A stretch of 39,682 bases of DNA from Megasphaera massiliensis (GTDB lineage: Bacteria > Bacillota > Negativicutes > Veillonellales > Megasphaeraceae). Shown here one piece after another: positions 36,541 to 39,682 of this stretch. How positions within the stretch are numbered: the first letter of the stretch is position 1; each line of letters starts with the position of its first letter. The position numbers and the translations under genes are program-made. The stretch is from NCBI RefSeq assembly GCF_000455225.1, contig NZ_HF954535.1, positions 19,481-59,162 of the forward strand, read 5' to 3'. Under the pieces are notes generated by a model. That model did no database searches. It saw only the letters and a program-made list of their open reading frames with translations, and had not been told where the DNA came from.

Positions 36541-36762
36541 TTACGCCTCCTTACTTGTATTTCCGTCATTCCGTTTCAAAAAATTTAAGTCAATCCCTAG
36601 CACTTCGGCTAATCTGGATAAGACCTTTAAGCTGGGCGTGTATCGTCCCCGCTCTACATCAGCGTAGTAGGCCCGACTAACACCTACTAGGGTGGCCAGT
36701 TCTTGCTGAGTAAGTCCCGCTTTTTCGCGGGCCTTTTTTAGTACATCTCCAATTTGATTCAC
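36541..36762 (-). CDS. Cro-like HTH regulator of the early operon
   Basis: A 73-aa protein starting with GTG at 36762 (VNQIGDVLKKAREKAGLTQQ), with AAAGGAGGTGG upstream; an in-frame TTG at 36804 would lie in the promoter. It is an HTH_3/XRE domain: LTQQELATLVGVSRAYYADV, then RGRYTPSLKVLSRLAEVLGI. First gene of the leftward early operon, opposite the repressor, the position of Cro. Its 3' end contains a further operator copy (36556-36568). It probably represses the repressor promoter once lytic growth starts. Confidence 0.85.
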   Translation of the reverse strand: MNQIGDVLKKAREKAGLTQQELATLVGVSRAYYADVERGRYTPSLKVLSRLAEVLGIDLNFLKRNDGNTSKEA

Positions 36763-36885
36763 GTATTGCCACCTCCTTTTTACTGGTATTTCCGTCCACA
36801 CCAATAGTGTATAGTATTTCCGTCATTTTGTCAATGGTATTTCCGACAAAATTATATTATAATATCTTTAATAGACGGAGATACC
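36556..36885. promoter_or_regulatory. Repressor operators (GTATTTCCGTCA type)
   Basis: Five close copies of a 13-bp site: 36556-36568 (inside the Cro-like gene), 36785-36797, 36813-36825, 36836-36848, all as (G/A)GTATTTCCG(T/A)C(A/C) or nearly so on the plus strand, and 36873-36885 on the minus strand (GGTATCTCCGTCT). One lies in the early promoter spacer, one after its start site and one just upstream of its -35, the expected arrangement for a phage repressor. The binding protein is presumed to be the 36919-37533 repressor and/or the Cro-like protein. Confidence 0.8.
36806..36834 (-). promoter_or_regulatory. Leftward early promoter
   Basis: Minus strand TTGACA at 36834-36829, 17-bp spacer, TACACT at 36811-36806. 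The spacer carries operator 36813-36825. It drives the leftward early operon starting with the Cro-like gene. The divergent rightward repressor promoter is not clear; TATAAT at 36858-36863 is a candidate -10 without a good -35. Confidence 0.8.
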
Positions 36886-36918
36886 TTACAATGTATTTTT
36901 TTAAGGGAGGCGAAAAAA

Positions 36919-37533
36919 ATGAAAAGTATTGGGGAGAAAATTAAGGAAGCCAGGAAACTTGCAAAAATGACTCAAGTTGAGCTTGCTAAAGCGGTTGATC
37001 TATCAAGGTCATATATCGGAGATATCGAAAAAGACCGATATAACCCAAGTATAACTACACTGCGGCTAATTGCTAACGCTACAGGGGTCCCGCTGGAGTC
37101 GTTATTGTCATCGGCAGATCAGCGACCTGCCGGACGCGGCATCCGCATCCCGGTCCTCGGTCGAGTGGTAGCCGGCGTGCCGATCGAAGCCGTCGAAGAA
37201 ATATTAGACTATGAGGAAATAACGCCGGCACTGGCAGCTACGGGTGACTTTTTTGCGCTCCAGGTACGAGGCGACTCAATGCAGCCAAAGCTTGAGGAAG
37301 GTGATATCGTCATCGTTAAGCAGCAAGAAGATGTAGAGTCTGGAGACATTGCAATTGTATTAGTTAATGGCAATGATGCCACGATCAAGCAGGTCAAAAA
37401 GCTGGAAGGCGGCATTATGTTATATGGATTTAATCCAGACGTATATGAGCCACATTTCTATTCTAACCAGCAAATTATCGACTTGCCGGTTAGAATATTA
37501 GGCAAGGTAATTGAGAGTCGTAGAGCTTGGTAA
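36919..37533 (+). CDS. CI-like repressor with S24/LexA-type self-cleavage domain
   Basis: A 204-aa protein. XRE HTH at residues about 6-60 (MTQVELAKAVDLSRSYIGDI). S24 peptidase domain at about 75-200: cleavage site Ala85-Gly86 in GRVVAGVP, catalytic Ser120 in VRGDSMQP, Lys157 in NDATIKQVK. RecA-stimulated self-cleavage after DNA damage would release the early promoter. GGGAGGCG lies before the ATG. It is followed at once by the membrane-anchored protein, whose RBS touches its stop codon, so both are expressed in lysogens. Confidence 0.93.
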   Translation: MKSIGEKIKEARKLAKMTQVELAKAVDLSRSYIGDIEKDRYNPSITTLRLIANATGVPLESLLSSADQRPAGRGIRIPVLGRVVAGVPIEAVEEILDYEEITPALAATGDFFALQVRGDSMQPKLEEGDIVIVKQQEDVESGDIAIVLVNGNDATIKQVKKLEGGIMLYGFNPDVYEPHFYSNQQIIDLPVRILGKVIESRRAW

Positions 37534-37548
37534 GGGAGGTATATTATT

Positions 37549-38268
37549 ATGGATATTATGATCGTAATAGGACTTGTCGAGATTGCTGTTATCATTTGGT
37601 ACATATTAGCCAAGAAAAATCCACAAAAGTATGCTCCATTTCTTCGGGCACCATACGGCAAGAAACGAGGTCTAATCTGCCTCGGCGTGTTATTCATATG
37701 TGGTTTGATCGGTATGGCTGCCGCGCCGCCGGCTCCCTCTTCTGCTCCTGCTCAGCAGCAGGAAGCCAGTCAGCCGGAAAAACAAGACGCTGCCCCGGAA
37801 AAGCCTAAGGACAGCGTAGAAATGGACGCTTACAAGAAATTTGTCGCGCTGCCGATGGGCAGCGACTACAACACTGTCCGGAATGCCCTGGGCGTCGATG
37901 GCGAGCTCAAACACGAGAACCAAGTCGGCGACACTAAGACACAAGCATATCAATTCCGGGTTGGATCCGCTGTCGCTATGATGACGTTCCAGCGCGGGCA
38001 ACTAACCAATAAGGCAATGGATAGCCTTACATTCTACCGGCAAAACGGCGAGTCGATTACCATGGACCAATTTAACCGTGTGCAGACGGGCATGACATAT
38101 GACCAGGTTAAGGACATATTCGGCCGACATGGCCTCCTGAAATCCGAGACCAATATAGGCGGTCATGACTCTCGCCTGATGTCCTGGATCAACTCCGACG
38201 GCTCCAATGTCATCATTACATTTAGCCAGGGCACCGTTAGCTCTAAGACGCAGACGCGCCTAAAATAA
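37549..38268 (+). CDS. Membrane-anchored protein with tandem BLIP/DUF3862-like repeats; candidate superinfection-exclusion protein
   Basis: A 239-aa protein. Two N-terminal membrane helices (about residues 3-20 and 41-57), then a Pro/Ala/Gln/Glu linker (APSSAPAQQQEASQPEKQDA), then two similar domains: residues about 98-165 (FVALPMGSDYNTVRNALGVD) and 176-239 (FNRVQTGMTYDQVKDIFGRH). The MxYxxVxxxxG pattern twice is typical of BLIP/SmpA-like tandem domains of Bacillota cell-surface proteins. It is transcribed with the repressor, so it is present in the lysogen at the membrane. This recalls surface lipoproteins such as Ltp of Streptococcus phage TP-J34, which block superinfecting DNA and are encoded between repressor and integrase. 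Function is inferred. Confidence 0.8.
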   Translation: MDIMIVIGLVEIAVIIWYILAKKNPQKYAPFLRAPYGKKRGLICLGVLFICGLIGMAAAPPAPSSAPAQQQEASQPEKQDAAPEKPKDSVEMDAYKKFVALPMGSDYNTVRNALGVDGELKHENQVGDTKTQAYQFRVGSAVAMMTFQRGQLTNKAMDSLTFYRQNGESITMDQFNRVQTGMTYDQVKDIFGRHGLLKSETNIGGHDSRLMSWINSDGSNVIITFSQGTVSSKTQTRLK

Positions 38269-38302
38269 CGGGCAAAAAATATGCTGAAGGGAGGTAAAAT
38301 GT

Positions 38303-39429
38303 ATGTGGATTGAAAAAGTAAAGACTGGATACGCTTTCCGGGAGTGGTACGTCGACCCGCTTACCAACAAAAAAAGAAAGTGTCTGTAACGATGCCGTCA
38401 AAGACAAACTCATCAAAAAAAGCGGCATCGGAAAAGCTCAAAGAGCTGATAGCGGAAAAGCTCAAGTATCAAGGTACTGACTTGTTATTTTTCGACATGA
38501 TCCAGGCGTATATCGATAACCAGAAGGACTTTGTCAAAGAATCTACGGTACTTGGGTACAAGGCCGTAAAGAAGCGGCTGCGTGAGTATTTCCCGGAAGC
38601 AGCCAAGGCGGACTTAGTGACGCCGGCCTACCTCCAAGACGTCATAAACAAGTTGGTAAAACGATACTCGCATAGTTATGGCAAAAAGGCTTATGTACTA
38701 ATTAAGGCCTCGTATTCACTGGCTGAGCGCCTGGGGACTGTAGCTTCATCAGATGTTATACGCCGGGTATCAGTCCCCAAACCGAGACAATCCGTCGAAG
38801 AGGTAGAGCAGGCGCGGGAAAAATTTTTGTCCCGCGAAGAGCTTACCGAGGTCCTTGAATTGATCAAAGCTGAGTCGCCATCTGTCTCCCTAATATGCGA
38901 ATTCCAATCCCGCACGGGGCTCCGTATTGGTGAGCTGGCAGCTCTCCGAGACGAGGACTATGACGGCACTGAGATATATGTTAATGCTACACTTGTGTGG
39001 GCACGCAAAATGGGAGATAAGCCGCATCGAGGCGATCCCAAAAACGTATACTCTATCAGGCATGTCAAGCTTGATAAGAGGTCTAAGGATATCGTTAAGC
39101 TCTTCCAGCTCCGCAATAAGAGGCGGAGACTCTGGGAGCCAACCAAGCACGATAGAGATGGCGAGACTTATATATTTGCATCAACTGAGGGAGCACCTAT
39201 TGACCTGGCATACATCAATAGAGTACTGCGCCGGATACAATACCATAAGCATCTGTCTACGCATATTTTCCGGCATACTCACATAAGCCTGCTGGCTGAG
39301 GCCGGCGTCCCCATCAAGGCTATTATGCAACGCGTCGGCCATAATGAGCCGTCAACGACATTGGCCGTATATACCCATGTTACGCAGCAGATGGCTGATC
39401 AGGCCGTCGAGGCCCTAGAAAAAATATAA
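38303..39429 (+). CDS. int: Tyrosine integrase, N-terminus displaced by a frameshift at seven A
   Basis: The natural start is ATG 38303 with GGGAGG eight bases upstream. It encodes MWIEKVKTGYAFREWYVDPL and then TNKKRKCL followed by a stop (38387). The catalytic reading frame continues one base out, from the seven-A run 38369-38375: with eight A the protein is 375 aa and reads ...PLTNKKKKVSVTMPSKT, exactly the arm-binding N-domain expected. Read alone from GTG 38344 the product is 361 aa. Core-binding SAM-like domain about 65-150; catalytic domain with RTGLRIGELAAL (Arg), HIFRHTHISLL (HxxR) and VGHNEPSTTLAVYTHV (His, nucleophile Tyr). It integrates and, with Xis, excises the phage. Confidence 0.9.
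38369..38375 (+). repeat. Seven-A run at the integrase frame break
   Basis: AAC followed by seven A and G. Codons in the start frame are AAC AAA AAA AGA; the catalytic frame is -1 relative to this. One added A restores a single reading frame. A ribosomal or transcriptional slip is also possible, although the heptamer is not a perfect X XXY YYZ in the start frame. Confidence 0.75.
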
Positions 39430-39433
39430 AAAT

Positions 39434-39474
39434 AAGCCCCGCAAACGTGATGGCTATGCGCGTTTGCGGGGCTT
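39434..39474 (+). terminator. Terminator after the integrase gene
   Basis: Perfect 14-bp inverted repeat AAGCCCCGCAAACG / CGTTTGCGGGGCTT (39434-39447 and 39461-39474) with a 13-nt loop, followed by TAT. The arms are GC-rich and the T run is short; both directions are possible. It lies five bases past the integrase stop. Confidence 0.85.
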
Positions 39475-39477
39475 TAT

Positions 39478-39553
39478 GCCCTATTTCGGCCCTATTTTTG
39501 CCCTATAAAAAAATAAGCCGCCCTAACGGATGCCGATAGGGCAAAAATAGGGC
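39478..39553. repeat. Phased decamer repeats: putative integrase arm sites, right end
   Basis: Five copies of the AAAATAGGGC decamer or close variants: three in minus orientation at 39478, 39489 and 39500 (GCCCTATTTC, GCCCTATTTT, GCCCTATAAA) and two in plus orientation at 39533 and 39544. Within each set the spacing is exactly 11 bp. With the two copies at 49-69 this makes seven. Together they resemble arm-type sites on both sides of an attachment core. Confidence 0.7.
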
Positions 39554-39572
39554 TAATTGTCTCGGATTATAC

Positions 39573-39672
39573 GATACTTGGCGATACTCAAAATATGCCC
39601 GAAGCACGAAAAAAGCCCTATATGATAAGGCTTGACGTATCGTCATGTATCGCCACGTATCATATAAGGCTT
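39573..39672. repeat. Nested inverted repeats at the right end (putative attachment region)
   Basis: GATACTTGGCGATAC (39573-39587) is complementary to GTATCGCCACGTATC (39647-39661) at 14 of 15 bases, and AAGCCCTATATGATA (39613-39627) to TATCATATAAGGCTT (39658-39672) at 14 of 15. The GTATCG core also occurs at 39637. Position beyond the integrase and its arm repeats suggests the attachment core or Xis sites lie here. I could not find an exact core repeat at the left end. Confidence 0.55.
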
Positions 39673-39682
39673 ATCTGTTTAG

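Overview
The window is a complete or nearly complete temperate siphophage (prophage-type) genome from a low-to-mid GC Gram-positive-type (Bacillota) host. AGGAGG-type ribosome binding sites sit before almost every gene, genes are packed head to tail with ATGA overlaps, and the lysis, tail and terminase families are typical of phages of Bacillota. A Negativicutes host (Veillonella/Megasphaera/Dialister relatives) is my best guess, but no gene proves it. I see no clear host chromosomal gene.

Layout. Almost everything is read leftward (minus strand). At the right end is the lysogeny module on the plus strand: an S24/LexA-type repressor (36919-37533), a membrane-anchored protein with a tandem repeat (37549-38268) and a tyrosine integrase (38303-39429). 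It is followed by a terminator and arm-type decamer repeats. Divergent from the repressor, a consensus promoter carrying repeated operators (GTATTTCCGTCA type) drives the leftward early operon: a small HTH protein, an Xis-like protein, a secreted LysM protein, small unknowns, an SMC/RecF-like ATPase, a Sak4-like recombinase, a DUF669 protein, a DEAH helicase, a primase/RepA-type helicase and a RusA resolvase. A gene-free stretch with three inverted repeats (27884-28142) lies between the primase and RusA. An ArpU/RinA-like late regulator (24912-25352) and two tRNA genes precede the late genes: terminase, portal, MuF-like protein, scaffold, capsid, connectors, tail tube, frameshifted tail chaperones, tape measure with two wall-degrading domains, a tail tip of gene-transfer-agent type, tail fibres, holins, amidase and an adenine methyltransferase. 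A strong terminator (1715-1756) ends the late operon.

Left of that terminator is an accessory ('moron') zone with its own promoters: a very acidic 90-aa protein, a two-gene unit, and at the extreme left a tiny independent RNA gene. This RNA gene has a near-consensus promoter (TTGACA, 16 bp, TATAAT), one solitary copy of a type I-C CRISPR repeat in the sense orientation, and an intrinsic terminator where a spacer should be. No cas genes and no further repeats are present. That architecture matches the solitary-repeat RNA anti-CRISPRs (Racr) described in phages and is the most interesting object in the window.

A second theme is homopolymer frameshifts. Two tail-fibre genes are split exactly at poly-G tracts (7 G and 9 G, where 8 G would make both intact), and the methyltransferase gene carries a 9-G tract that is currently in frame. 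The integrase is shifted at a 7-A run, and the tail chaperone has a canonical -1 slippery site. The poly-G tracts suggest phase variation of host-recognition proteins, although sequencing error at homopolymers must be excluded.
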